A stretch of DNA of 64,000 nucleotides from Phycisphaerales bacterium (GTDB lineage: Bacteria; Planctomycetota; Phycisphaerae; UBA1845). This document shows, one piece after another, positions 43,710 through 53,500 of the stretch. How positions within the stretch are numbered: the first letter of the stretch is position 1; the number at the start of each line of letters is the position of its first letter. The stretch is from positions 1-64,000 of the forward strand of contig JADZBE010000038.1 of NCBI GenBank assembly GCA_020852275.1, in the 5' to 3' direction. The translations under genes were made by a program, and so were the position numbers. Below the pieces are notes generated by a model. It worked only from the letters and a program-made list of their open reading frames with translations, was not told where the DNA came from and searched no databases.

Positions 43710-44174
43710 TCAGCCCGGGCTGTCTTCCGAGGCCTTCATCGGAACCATCAACACGGGGCACGGCGCGTGCTCCATGACGGCCTTGCTTACTGAGCCGAGG
43801 AAGATGCGCGTGACGACGCCGCGCGCGTGCGTGCCGATGACGATCAGGTCGATGTGCTGCCGGCACGCGTAGCGCGTGATCTCAGAGACCGGCGAGCCAA
43901 CGCAGGCTTCCTTGAAGATGCTCAAGGTGCATCCCGCCATCGTCTCCGCCGCGAAATCATCCAGAGCTTTTCGCGCCTGCCCCTCGTCCGGCGGAAGCGC
44001 CAGAACGCCCATGCCGATGTCCGGCGCGGGAAAGGGCTGCACCTCCGGCGTCATCACGTGCAGGAGGTGCAGCGAGGCTCCGTACATCTCCGCCACGGAG
44101 CGTGCGAAGGGCACGGCATGGCGCGAAAGCGGAGTGAAATCCGTCGGCAGCAGGACGTTTCGGAATCGGATCAT
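43710..44174 (-). CDS. universal stress protein (UspA family)
   Basis: The ATG at 44174 (GAGGGA upstream) gives 154 residues; the frame is open further but the extension has no sense. It reads RFRNVLLPTDFTPLSRHAVP, SLHLLHVMTP, CVGSPVSEITRYACRQHIDL and IVIGTHARGVVTRIFLGSVS followed by KAVMEHAPCPVLMV. The G-x2-G-x9-G-S type ATP-binding pattern appears as GTHARGVVTRIFLGSVS, close to the ATP-binding subclass but with Ala-Arg in the loop. It is a cytoplasmic stress-associated protein, monocistronic here. Confidence 0.88.
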   Translation of the reverse strand: MIRFRNVLLPTDFTPLSRHAVPFARSVAEMYGASLHLLHVMTPEVQPFPAPDIGMGVLALPPDEGQARKALDDFAAETMAGCTLSIFKEACVGSPVSEITRYACRQHIDLIVIGTHARGVVTRIFLGSVSKAVMEHAPCPVLMVPMKASEDSPG

Positions 44175-44631
44175 GTGAGGTTCCCTCAAACCGGTGCTTC
44201 CCCCTTCAGATTGTACAACCCGCACGTGCACCTTGTCGAAACGGCCATGCAGGGGGACTACGGCATGGGTCTCGAGTGCAGTTGACCCTTGCCCGCGGTA
44301 CGGGTTCGAAAGAGGGTCCCTTGCCGGCGCTACGGGTTCAGAACCCGAAGCGCAAGCGAGGGCGAAACGGGGATCCCATGGTTCCGCGTGAGCCTGTGAA
44401 AACGAAGCGCCGCCCCCGGATGTCGGTTCGGCGACGCCCGGCTCGATTCCCAAAAAGCGCGACCCCGCGCATCGGACGGATCCGACGCGCGGGGTCGTCG
44501 AGGTTTTCCACGGCCTTGAGCTTGCGGCCCCAAACCTGAGGTTGTGAACCTCAAGTCCGCAGGCTCGATCATTCAAGGCTTAGCGGGTCGCCTTCGCACG
44601 CGAGCGCGAATGCGCCGCCGCGGCGCCGTCG
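44175..44631. other. 457-bp intergenic region
   Basis: This region holds two imperfect copies of a CCTTGCC..CG..TACGGGTTC repeat (about 44285-44335), followed by GAAGCGCAAGCGAGGG, a motif known as a dispersed repeat in planctomycetes. A small hairpin, GAGGTTGTGAACCTC, is near 44537. No coding frame is convincing. Confidence 0.45.
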
Positions 44632-46974
44632 TCATGGGCAGCCCACCTGCCTCGGGTTGACGCAGCCGGCCGGGTCGTCGAGCGACACGGTGTGCGTCCC
44701 GACAAAACAGCAGCGATTCAGCTTGCCCCGTCGACCGGAGATGGTCACGTCGTTGGGCACGCCGTCGATGCTGATGACGACCACCTCTCCGCTGTGGCTC
44801 TCGTTGACGAGCACCACCTTGGAGATGATGGTGCCGTTGCTGCGGCACTTGCCGGTCAGCTTGACGATGTCTTCGCACGGAATGCCGCCCCCGCCGCCGC
44901 AGTCCGTCGCGCTAACCTTGAAGCCGTCAATGGCCGACTCAGTGACCGAGTCGTTCGGGTTGTCCACGGCGCTGAAGCGCACCTTCACCGTCGCCGTCGG
45001 CGCGACGAAGTCGGCCACGCGGAAGCCATGCGACACCCAGCCGTCGAAGTGCCCGAGGCTCTCGACGGTGGTCCACGACGTGCCGTTGTTGTTGGAGACG
45101 GCCACGGTGAGCCGGTCAACGTCGCGGTCGTCGTTGCTGAACCAGCGATCGTAGCTGATCGAGTAATCCCGCCCGTCCGAAAGATCGAGCGTCGGCGAAA
45201 TCAAGTGCGTCGGACCGCCGTCGACGTCGGAGTTGCCCGAGCGGTTGGCGGTGAGGTAGCACATTCCGGAGCCGTCGCCGTCGCTGGTCGGATCGCCGCG
45301 CGAGCCGTCGCCGGCGGGAACGCCGCGCTGCCACGCGCCGTCGGAGAGGTTTTCATTCTGCACCGTCCAGAGCTTGTCGGTCTGGAAGTTGTCCTCGAAC
45401 GCGATCGTCTCGTTGACCACGCTGTACGAGTAGGTCGTGCCGGGAGCGTCCAGCGGGTCGCTGACCTCGATGCCGCCGTCGGACGTGGCCGTCACATAGA
45501 GCTGAACGGTCTGCCCGCACGATCCGCCGGGAATCGTCCCACGGTAGTTGCCGCCGGAGGGCGCCATGCCCGTCTCCGTGAAGTTGCCGCTGCCGCCGAA
45601 GCGGTAGAACAGCGAGATGTCCCCGGAGAACGTGTCGCCGATCTCCTCCACGGAAGCGTCAATGTTGACGCTCTGCCCCGGCGGAACGACGTCGGGCACG
45701 TTGAGGATCGCGACGCGCAGCGCGCGGCTGATCCACTCCGCGTGGAGCAGCGCGGCGGGCAGGTTCTCCTCGCACGTCGGAATGATCTGCTCCTTGGGCA
45801 GCAGGAAGCCGTACTGCCCCGTGTCGCGCAGCTCGATGGTGAGCGCCATGATCTTGCGCTCCGCGAGGTTCGCGCCGTACACCCAGTCCACGGACACGCC
45901 GGACGCGGGATAGATCGTGGTGTAAATCGGTCCAAACACATAGTTCATGCCGTGCACGCCGCGGATCAGCGACGACATCTGCCCGGTCAGGTCGTTGAAC
46001 TCGGCGTCGTCCGGACAACGGGCGCTGGTGTAGCCCCAGGGGTACATGACGAGTTGCGAGAAACTGTGGTAGTCGAGGTAAGCTCTGACGCGGGAGTTGT
46101 TGAGCACGACGTCGCGCATGGCCTGCGTCTCAGGCTCGGAGAACGCGCTGGGTCCGCGGTAGGTCTCGCCGTTGGGATCGCCGCTGCTGCCCTCGCCGCC
46201 CCATCCATAGCCCCAGTTGCGGTTGAGGTCCACGCCGAACGATCCGCCCCCGTTGTTGCGCCGGTTCTTGCGCCACATCCGGTCGCCGGACCATGTGTAT
46301 GCATACCCGTCCGGGTTCATGCTCGGCACGATGAGCCACTCGACGTTGTCCAGCAGCCGGGTGGCCTGGCTGTCGATGCCGTAGTTGCGCAGCAGCCAGT
46401 CGGCGACGTACATGGGCACGGGGATGTTGATCCACTCGCGCGCGTGCTGCCCGCCGTGGTAGAAGATGATGGGCTTGTTCGGCGGACCGCCGGGACTGGT
46501 GATGCGCATGGCGTAGATGTCGCGGTTCTCCACGGTGTTGCCGACATCCACCACGGTCACGAAGCCGGGGTAGGTCGCCGCCAGAGTGTTCATCTGCGCG
46601 ATGACCTGGTCCAGCGGGCGATAATCATCGAAGAAGGCCGACGCCGCGCGCTGCTCGTAATTCTCCGCCACGAGCGGGCCAAGATCGCCAACCACCACCT
46701 CGTGACGGAAGCCCCACTGGTCGAGCTGCGCCAGCTCGGCGGGCGAGACCTCAACGTCGAGCGGCGCCGCCGAGGACGGCGGGTTGCACGCCATCGTCGT
46801 CCACGTCCCTCCGGTCAGCGCGGTGAAGCGCGCCCAATCCGTCGGATTCGTAAGATCGATACGAACCCACTTGTGCCCTTCGTATGTCAGCCGGTCCGCT
46901 AACGCCGGACTCAGCGCCGCCCCGAGCAGCAGCGCCGGCACGAGTCCCATCATGATTCTCTGTCCACGGAACAT
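44632..46974 (-). CDS. secreted M14-family zinc carboxypeptidase with C-terminal binding modules
   Basis: The ATG at 46974 has AAGGGAG upstream; 780 residues. Signal peptide MMGLVPALLLGAALSPALA. A short pro-region is followed by the M14 domain (about 120-430). Zinc ligands lie in GGQHAREW (His/Glu near 177-180) and YHSFSQLVMYPWGY (His near 303), and the catalytic Glu in TIELRDTG (near 381). A beta-sandwich like those of immune-inhibitor-A type proteins follows (ISPTLDLSDGRDYSISYDRW). A last domain of about 80 residues is bounded by cysteines (CEDIVKLTGKC ... DDPAGCV) and recurs in the protein at 57578. It is an extracellular protease for peptide scavenging. The TM-free, lipobox-free ends imply release. 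Confidence 0.88.
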   Translation of the reverse strand: MFRGQRIMMGLVPALLLGAALSPALADRLTYEGHKWVRIDLTNPTDWARFTALTGGTWTTMACNPPSSAAPLDVEVSPAELAQLDQWGFRHEVVVGDLGPLVAENYEQRAASAFFDDYRPLDQVIAQMNTLAATYPGFVTVVDVGNTVENRDIYAMRITSPGGPPNKPIIFYHGGQHAREWINIPVPMYVADWLLRNYGIDSQATRLLDNVEWLIVPSMNPDGYAYTWSGDRMWRKNRRNNGGGSFGVDLNRNWGYGWGGEGSSGDPNGETYRGPSAFSEPETQAMRDVVLNNSRVRAYLDYHSFSQLVMYPWGYTSARCPDDAEFNDLTGQMSSLIRGVHGMNYVFGPIYTTIYPASGVSVDWVYGANLAERKIMALTIELRDTGQYGFLLPKEQIIPTCEENLPAALLHAEWISRALRVAILNVPDVVPPGQSVNIDASVEEIGDTFSGDISLFYRFGGSGNFTETGMAPSGGNYRGTIPGGSCGQTVQLYVTATSDGGIEVSDPLDAPGTTYSYSVVNETIAFEDNFQTDKLWTVQNENLSDGAWQRGVPAGDGSRGDPTSDGDGSGMCYLTANRSGNSDVDGGPTHLISPTLDLSDGRDYSISYDRWFSNDDRDVDRLTVAVSNNNGTSWTTVESLGHFDGWVSHGFRVADFVAPTATVKVRFSAVDNPNDSVTESAIDGFKVSATDCGGGGGIPCEDIVKLTGKCRSNGTIISKVVLVNESHSGEVVVISIDGVPNDVTISGRRGKLNRCCFVGTHTVSLDDPAGCVNPRQVGCP

Positions 46975-47262
46975 CACGACCACTCCCTTCTGGCAGGTAT
47001 GCCGAAACCGGACGCCGATACCGCGCCGCTCGTCGCGGCGCATGTCCCCCTGGCCGGCGACCGGGTCGATGCCTTGGGCGAGAAACCACCGCATTATAGC
47101 AAAAGCCGCGCGCTCCTGCCAACGCGAATTCGCATGTTGCCGGCAGGGGGGGCTGGCCGAGGATTTTGGCAATTCAGTGTCGAGCTGCGCCGGGTTCGAT
47201 CTCGTCCAGTGAGAGTCGGCCTATTCTCCGAGGTCGAGGCAAACCGATCCGTGAAGCCGATT

Positions 47263-47457
47263 CAGCTTGATCTTCGAATCAGCTTCAGCCTGATCCCCGC
47301 AGCATCGTCAGCCCGATCCCCGCAGCATCGTCTGATCCCAGCATTATCGCCAGCCTCATCTTCGTATCAGCTTCAGCCTGATTCCCGCATCATCGTCTGA
47401 TCCCCGCATCATCGTCAGCCTGGTCCCCGAAGCAGCGTCAGCCCGATCCCCGCAGCG
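47263..47457. repeat. 23-bp tandem repeat, about nine units
   Basis: The unit pattern is CAGCCTGATCCCCGCAGCAT followed by CGT. Two units lack the first four bases (19 bp, starting CTGATCCC). Several units carry T/A changes (ATTCCCGCATCATCGT), so the array has been diverging. It is non-coding on both strands. Confidence 0.8.
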
Positions 47458-47618
47458 GATCCACGTGAGTAGCCCTGGGCGCAGCCCCCGGACTCTCTGC
47501 GTCCGTGACACCGACCGGCTGAAGCCGACCCCCCCCCAAGCGGACCCGCGAGCAGGGCCACCAGCCAACCCGCGAGCCGGGCCACGAGCCGGCCCACGAG
47601 GGCGCTGCCGGAAACACC

Positions 47619-47702
47619 GGTCGCGCCGTCAGGAACGTCGGTGGCGCCGTCAGGAACGTCGGTCGCGCAGGCAGGAACGGCGGTGGCGCAGGCCTTGCGA
47701 GC
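47619..47702. repeat. 21-bp tandem repeat, four units
   Basis: Units start at 47619, 47640, 47661 and 47682, with pattern GGT[C/G]GCGCCGTCAGGAACGT and a final C. The period is a multiple of three, so minus-strand frames read a seven-residue repeat, but no start, signal or domain supports a gene. Confidence 0.85.
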
Positions 47703-47865
47703 GCATTGGCCTGATTCCGCGGCACTCCCAAGTAAGGGCGCAGCCGGGAACGGCAACAGCGACTGTGCCGAAGCGACCGCGAAGGTGCGGGGTCGAAGCG
47801 CATGGGTCGGTGCTTACCTGCGCCGTCACCCCCGCGCAGACTGGGGTCCAAGGCGCCCCGGCAGA

Positions 47866-47989
47866 TGACTGGATTCCCGACCGCGCGGGAATGACGAGGC
47901 TTGGCTCCCGCCTCCGCGGGAGTGACGAAGCTTAGCTCCCGCCTCCGCGGGAGTGACGAAGCTTGGCTCCCGCCTCCGCGGGAATGACG
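47866..47989. repeat. 31-bp hairpin repeat, about four copies, inverted relative to 8715
   Basis: Each unit holds CTCCCGCCTCCGCGGGAGTG or TTCCCGACCGCGCGGGAATG followed by ACGA. Three units share the linker AAGCTTGGCT or AAGCTTAGCT. Core and spacing match the array at 8715-8804 read on the other strand. A right arm of the composite element (GTCACCCCCGCGCAGACTGG) begins just upstream at 47825. Confidence 0.8.
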
Positions 47990-48126
47990 GGTGCGGCGGG
48001 CTCTCACCACGTCCTGCTCGGATGCGGTTTCCCAAGCCCACTTGCTGGGGATTACCCCATGAGGAAGGTTGACAAAGCGCGGCCTCCGTCTACGCTGCCC
48101 TATTCTGAGACTCAGTCTCAATTTCA

Positions 48127-49392
48127 ATGTCTACCCTCAACACAGGCGGGATTTCTGGGATGACGCGATTCCTCTCGTCGCTTTCTTGGTCCGCACTTTG
48201 TCCCCATCGCTGGTGGTCGGCTTGGCGCTCTTCCAAGGGCGAACCTGCGCGGTCCGAGACGGATCCGACCGGCTCGCCCTGCCCGGAGACCTCCGTTTGC
48301 CCCGGGAGCGTCGTCGAGTTGACACTCGAGGCGCCGCTGGCCGCGTCCGGCGTGGTGCGCGCGGCGCTGGGGTTCGTCTTCGTATACTTCACCATTGCGG
48401 CGGCGCACCTGCTGATGGTCGCGGTCAACACGCTGGACGAGCGATTCAGCGCCCTCCGCTACCAGTCTGACGGCGTGGAGGCGCGTTGGCTGGGAGACGC
48501 CCCGCTCGCGGAAGAAATCGACGCATTGCGGCGGCGCGGCGGCGCCGTTGCAGCGGCAAGGACATCGCAGCCGCTACGCATGTTGCCCGTGTCGCCATTC
48601 CTGGTCGGCGCGGCTGCCGGTCTGATCCTGTCTGGTTTCGCGCTGCTGTTGATCTCACGGCGGGTGCGCAGTGATGCACTACAGACGATCATGGGCGTGT
48701 TCGCGGGGCTGAGCATCTGGACCGGGGGCGTGGAGTATGGCCTGGTGATCGCCAGCCGATCGCTGGGCATTGCGAAATCCGTGGCGCCCTACGACGGGCG
48801 GATCGTGGGCTGCTTCGGCGAGTATGTTCTGCTGAAGCACACGTGGGGCATCCTCGTGGTCGTCTGCGCGTATCTTCTGTTTCTGGAGTCGAACCGCTGC
48901 CCGGTGTTCGTCTGGTTTCGCCGCCGCCTGCCGCTGATGCGCGGCGCGGTGGCGTGCGGGCGAGTCGAGAACTACGCGCCGCGGGTCGCGTTTGAGTACG
49001 TGACGATCACGTGGACGTTTTACGTGCTGCTCTTGTGGGCCTATGACCCTCTGGTGTTCGGCGTCCGCGGAATGCTGACACATGCTCTGTTCTTTGGCTC
49101 CTTCGGCGTTACGGGGTGGCTCGTGGTGAAGCTCTGCCGGCAGCGCGGGCACGGACCGGCCTTGCGCTACGCGATCGGCGTGGGCATCGTCGCATGGACG
49201 CCGGTGGAGATCGCGGCCAAGTGGCGTCTCTTCGAGCAGCCCTGGTGCCTGCTTCAACCGACGACAGCGCTGGCCTTCTTCGGGGGCACGGCGCTGAGCA
49301 CAGGGCTGGTCGTGCGGGAGGTGCGCCGGTCGAGGCGCAAGCCGCAAATGGCGACGGCACTCCGTGCCCTGGCACTGGCGGCTGAAGCGTAA
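48127..49392 (+). CDS. polytopic membrane protein of unknown function
   Basis: The 421-codon frame from the ATG at 48127 is used; the first ~60 residues are Ser/Trp/Pro-rich and unlike the rest, so the real start may be downstream. There are about eight TM helices: LGFVFVYFTIAAAHLLMVAV, SPFLVGAAAGLILSGFALLL, LQTIMGVFAGLSIWTGGVEY, HTWGILVVVCAYLLFLE, ITWTFYVLLLWAYDPLVF and others. Two cytoplasmic charged segments (RYQSDGVEARWLGDAPLAEE; WFRRRLPLMRGAVACGR) are present. I do not recognise the family. It stands alone between a repeat-rich gap and the LOG gene. Confidence 0.55.
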   Translation: MSTLNTGGISGMTRFLSSLSWSALCPHRWWSAWRSSKGEPARSETDPTGSPCPETSVCPGSVVELTLEAPLAASGVVRAALGFVFVYFTIAAAHLLMVAVNTLDERFSALRYQSDGVEARWLGDAPLAEEIDALRRRGGAVAAARTSQPLRMLPVSPFLVGAAAGLILSGFALLLISRRVRSDALQTIMGVFAGLSIWTGGVEYGLVIASRSLGIAKSVAPYDGRIVGCFGEYVLLKHTWGILVVVCAYLLFLESNRCPVFVWFRRRLPLMRGAVACGRVENYAPRVAFEYVTITWTFYVLLLWAYDPLVFGVRGMLTHALFFGSFGVTGWLVVKLCRQRGHGPALRYAIGVGIVAWTPVEIAAKWRLFEQPWCLLQPTTALAFFGGTALSTGLVVREVRRSRRKPQMATALRALALAAEA

Positions 49393-49676
49393 CGAGCTGC
49401 GTGGGCGCTGCGGGCAGGAAGTGGGCTGCGGAGGGGTTGTGCTGGATCGTGTCAGTCGGTTGCACGGCGCTGAAACTGCCGACGCGTGCTACCCGAGAGC
49501 AGTCGCGGTTGAGGCTCCCCGGTCCGGCGCGGACGCCAAATCGTGCCATCCAACCGACGCGGAGCTGTGTCACCCACATCCCAGTCCAGAACAGGGTCGC
49601 CCTGCCCCACCCGCTGCCGCGCCCGCTGCCGATGCGACTTTGACCGCTGTTCCGGTGACGGAGGGGTTGGAGTACA

Positions 49677-50597
49677 ATGTTCGCTTTTCCTTCCGCGCGA
49701 CGAGTGTTGGAGCCGGCCTGCCGGTCGCGCGAAGTGAGGTGGACGTTGGAGCCGGACCTACAGAAGATGCTGGGTGCGATCTTGGCTTCGCCGACGTATC
49801 GGTTGGCGGAGGCGGACGCGGACTTTCTTGCGCGTCCGGAGCTTCGGCCAGTGCGGCTGCAGCTCGAAGCGATCAAGCCGGAGCTGGCGCAGCAGGAACA
49901 CGGCATCGTTTCGACGATCGTCGTGTTCGGGTCCACGCGGATCGTTGAGCCTGCGTCAGCGGAAGCGCGGCTGCTGGCGGCACGGATTCGTCTGGAAGAG
50001 GAGCCGGGACGGGCGGATCGGGCGCGGGACGTGCGCATCGCGGAGCGACTGCTGGCGAAGGCGGCCTATTACGAGCACGCGCGCGAATTCGCCCGGATGG
50101 TGTCCTCTTCCTGCCAGGTGCAAGGTCACCGCGAGTTCGTGATCGTCACGGGCGGCGGGCCCGGCATCATGGAGGCGGCCAACCGCGGGGCGTTTGACGT
50201 TCGCGCGAAGTCGATTGGGCTGAACATCACGCTGCCGCACGAGCAGGCGCCTAACCCATACATCACGCCGGAACTGTGCTTCAAGTTCCACTACTTCGCG
50301 ATCCGCAAGATGCACTTCCTGATGAAGGCGAAGGCGCTGGTCGCGTTCCCCGGCGGGTTCGGCACGCTGGATGAACTGTTCGAGACGCTGACGCTGATTC
50401 AGACGGGCAAAACCCCGCGCGTGCCCGTGATCCTGTTCGGGCGCGGCTACTGGGAGAAGATCATCGACTGGCGCGGATTGCTGGAGGAAGGCGTGATCGA
50501 CCCCGATGACTTGGGCCTGTTCGAGTTCGCCGAGACGCCGGTCGAGGCATGGGAGCGGATCTGCGCGTTTTACGGCATGGACGGCGGGAATCGTTGA
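49677..50597 (+). CDS. LOG-family (Lonely-Guy-like) nucleotide phosphoribohydrolase-type protein
   Basis: This 306-residue protein is of the long LOG type with about 100 residues before the Rossmann core. The core shows IVSTIVVFGSTRI, REFVIVTGGGPGIMEAANRG, then PGGFGTLDELFETLTLIQTG, the PGGxGTxxE active-site motif, and FGRGYWEKIIDWRGLL. LOG enzymes release bases from nucleoside monophosphates; many bacterial members are uncharacterised or miscalled lysine decarboxylase. Its TGA overlaps a TTG that can start the SNF2 gene (TTGA at 50594-50597), so the two may be translationally coupled. Confidence 0.85.
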   Translation: MFAFPSARRVLEPACRSREVRWTLEPDLQKMLGAILASPTYRLAEADADFLARPELRPVRLQLEAIKPELAQQEHGIVSTIVVFGSTRIVEPASAEARLLAARIRLEEEPGRADRARDVRIAERLLAKAAYYEHAREFARMVSSSCQVQGHREFVIVTGGGPGIMEAANRGAFDVRAKSIGLNITLPHEQAPNPYITPELCFKFHYFAIRKMHFLMKAKALVAFPGGFGTLDELFETLTLIQTGKTPRVPVILFGRGYWEKIIDWRGLLEEGVIDPDDLGLFEFAETPVEAWERICAFYGMDGGNR

Positions 50598-53500
50598 CGG
50601 CGTGCAAGCTGCATTGTCTGTGGACGGGGATGGAACTCCACGTGTGGGGCGAAGGCCTGCCCACGCCCGCTCCCGAGGAACCGGCCGCGCCGGCCGGCGG
50701 ATCGGGCGCGGCAGGCGATGCAACTCGCCCCGCTCCTCACCCCTTTGCACTGGACGACGCTCCATTGCGGTCCGCGCTGGGGGAAGTCAGCAACGTCTTG
50801 TGGGTGCAGGACCTGCCGGCTTCGAGCCTGCTGCTGCGGCTTCCCAGCGTCGCCGGGGCGCCGCTGCCCAGCGAGGATTCCCGGGGGGGGGCGTCAGGTG
50901 CGGGGATTGCGTTGCAGACGTGGCGCACCCCGACGGTCGTCTTCAAGTCTGACGATGCGCTGGAATGGCTGCTGAGCCTGTCTCAGCTTCCCCATGCAGC
51001 GGCGACCGAAACCGCCAGTGCGCAGTTCTGGGGACGGCTGGCTCGAAGGGTGGTCGCGTTCCCCGCGCGGCAACGGTTCGCGCCGGACCTGGTTCGCGCC
51101 GGGGCCGGGACGTTTGAAGGCTGGTGGCGCGCCATCCTCGACGATCAGGACCGCACGGAGCTGCTCCGTTTTGCACAATCGATGCCCGCTGAGTGCCGCT
51201 GCTGGATTCCAGTGGATGAGCGAGAGCCGCAGCCGCTCGAGCTCGTCGAGGGCTTCCTGCGCGCCATGGTCGATCAGCTCGTCCGCGACTGCCTTAAGGG
51301 AGATGAACTGGCCGAAGCCGTGTTGGATCAGGCGCGGGAGGCGCCTTCGCCCCAGGCACGGTGGCTGGCGACGCTCGTGGGGGAAGATCGCGTTCTTGCT
51401 GGATCAGCCGAGGAGCAGAACGAGACTCACAACCGCGTCCGCCACTGGCTGGCGAGTCTGGATCCCAGCGGCTCGACGCACCGTTTCCGCACGCTCCTGC
51501 GGCTGCACGCGCCCGCCGCGGGCGAACCTTCCGCGGCCGAAAACGGTGGGGATTGGTTGCTGACATTCCATCTCCAATCGATCGAGGCCACCGACGTAGT
51601 GATCAACGCCGACGCGGTCTCGGCGCACATGCCGACGTCTGCGGCCCTGCTGGGGCGTCCCGTGGAGGATCTTGCCGAGCGCTTGCGCAACGATCTGGCC
51701 GTGGCCGCGCGACATTTTGAGCCGCTTCGGGCTGTGCTGGAGCAGCCGCCGCCGAGCGCGTGCGGACTGAGCCTTGGCGAGGCTTATCAGTTCCTGCGGC
51801 ATGTCGCGCCGCTGCTGACGCTGGAGGGCCTGGCGATTGAAACGCCGGAATGGTGGGGCCGGCGGCGGCCGAGGCTGGGCTTGAGGATGCGCCTGCGACC
51901 CGCGCAGGAAGCCGCATCGGTGGGGAGAGCCGGCGCGATCCGCGAATCGCCTGCACCTGACGATGCGACCGCGCCGGCGCGGGCGACGCTGGGCATCGAA
52001 TCGCTGGTGACGTTTGACTGGCGGCTGGCCGTGGGCGAGGAGAGTGTTTCGCCGGATGATCTTCGGCGCTGGGTGGAGTCTCAGCAGCCTCTCGCACGCG
52101 TCGGCGGCGAGTGGATGGAGGTTGACTCGGAGGCGATCCAGGAGGCGCTGGGTTTTCTCGATCGCCATGAAGCGACCGAAACCACGCTGACCGAGGCGCT
52201 GCATCGCGCTTTCGTCGTGGAGACGTCCCCGCGGGCGCTCCCCGTGCTGGACGTCGAGGCCGAGGGCTGGCTCAGCGGTCTGATCGCGGGTGAAGGACCG
52301 GGGCAGTCGTTCAGGATGGTCGCGCCGCCGGCGGGATTCGTGGGCACGTTGCGCCCGTATCAACTTCGCGGCGTCTCGTGGCTGGACTTCCTCGATCGGC
52401 ACCGCCTCGGCGCCTGCCTGGCGGACGACATGGGTCTGGGCAAGACGATTCAGCTTATCGCGCTGCTGCTGCACGAGCGCGCGGCGGGCGCGGCCGTGGC
52501 GCCGACGCTGATCGTGGTGCCCATGTCGGTCGTGGGCAACTGGCAGCGTGAACTCAACCGCTTCGCGCCTTCGCTGAAGGTCATGGTGCATCACGGGCTG
52601 GAGCGGCTATCCGGCGACGCCTTCGTCGAGGAAGTCGCGCGGCACGACGTGGTGATCAGCACCTATGGCTTGGTGCATCGGGATCTGGAGCATCTGGTGC
52701 GCGTGGCGTGGCACCGCACCGTGCTCGATGAGGCGCAGAACATCAAGAACCCGTCGGCGAAGCAGTCCATCGCGGTGCGGCGGCTGGTGACGGCGCGGCG
52801 CGTCGGGCTGACGGGCACGCCGATCGAGAACCGGCTGGGCGAGCTGTGGTCGATCATGGACTTCCTCAACCCCGCGCTGCTCGGGTCCGCGGGCGAGTTT
52901 CGCCGCGTGTTCGCCTCGCCCATCGAGCGACACCGCGACGAGTCGAGCGCCGGACGCCTGCGCAAGCTGATTCGCCCCTTTGTGCTGCGCCGGGCGAAGT
53001 CGGACCCCGAAGTGGACGTGGACCTGCCCGAAAAGCTGGAGATGAACGTGTACTGCAACCTGACGCGGGAGCAGGCCGCGCTCTATGAGCAGGTCACGTC
53101 GCAGATGCTCGGGCGGATCGACCAGGCCGGCGGCATTCAACGGCGCGGGCTGGTGCTGACGGCGATCATGCGGCTCAAGCAGATCTGCAATCATCCGGCG
53201 CAGTTCCTTGGCGAGAAAGGCGCCGCGGCGGAGCGGAGCGGCAAGTGCGACCGGTTGCTGGAGATGCTCGAAGAGGTCGTGGCGGAAGGCGATCACGCGA
53301 TTGTCTTCACCCAGTTCCGGCAGATGGGCGAGCTGCTGGTGGGCCTGATGGCGCCGCACCTCGACCGCCCGATTCTGTTCCTGCATGGCGGCACGCCGGA
53401 GCCGAAGCGCCGCGAGCTGGTGGACCAGTTCCAGGCGGCGGATGAACGGCATCCGGTGCTCGTGCTCTCGCTCAAGGCCGGCGGAGTCGGGTTGAACCTG

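Larger units (their letters stand above)
46975..48126. other. 1.15-kb intergenic region made largely of tandem arrays
   Basis: This is the longest gene-free stretch. It contains a 23-bp array (47263-47457), GAGCCGGGCCACGAG-type repeats (about 47545-47600), a 21-bp array (47619-47702) and a 31-bp hairpin array (47866-47989). Long minus-strand frames (for example 47438-48127) read only these repeats (FLTAPPTFLTARP) and are rejected. The promoters of the carboxypeptidase and of the membrane protein must lie at the two ends. Confidence 0.6.

Noticed and set aside
47438-48127. Minus-strand 229-codon frame
   Set aside because: Its sequence is a direct reading of the 31-bp and 21-bp tandem arrays (repeated FVTPAEAGAK and FLTAPPT units) with no independent coding signal.
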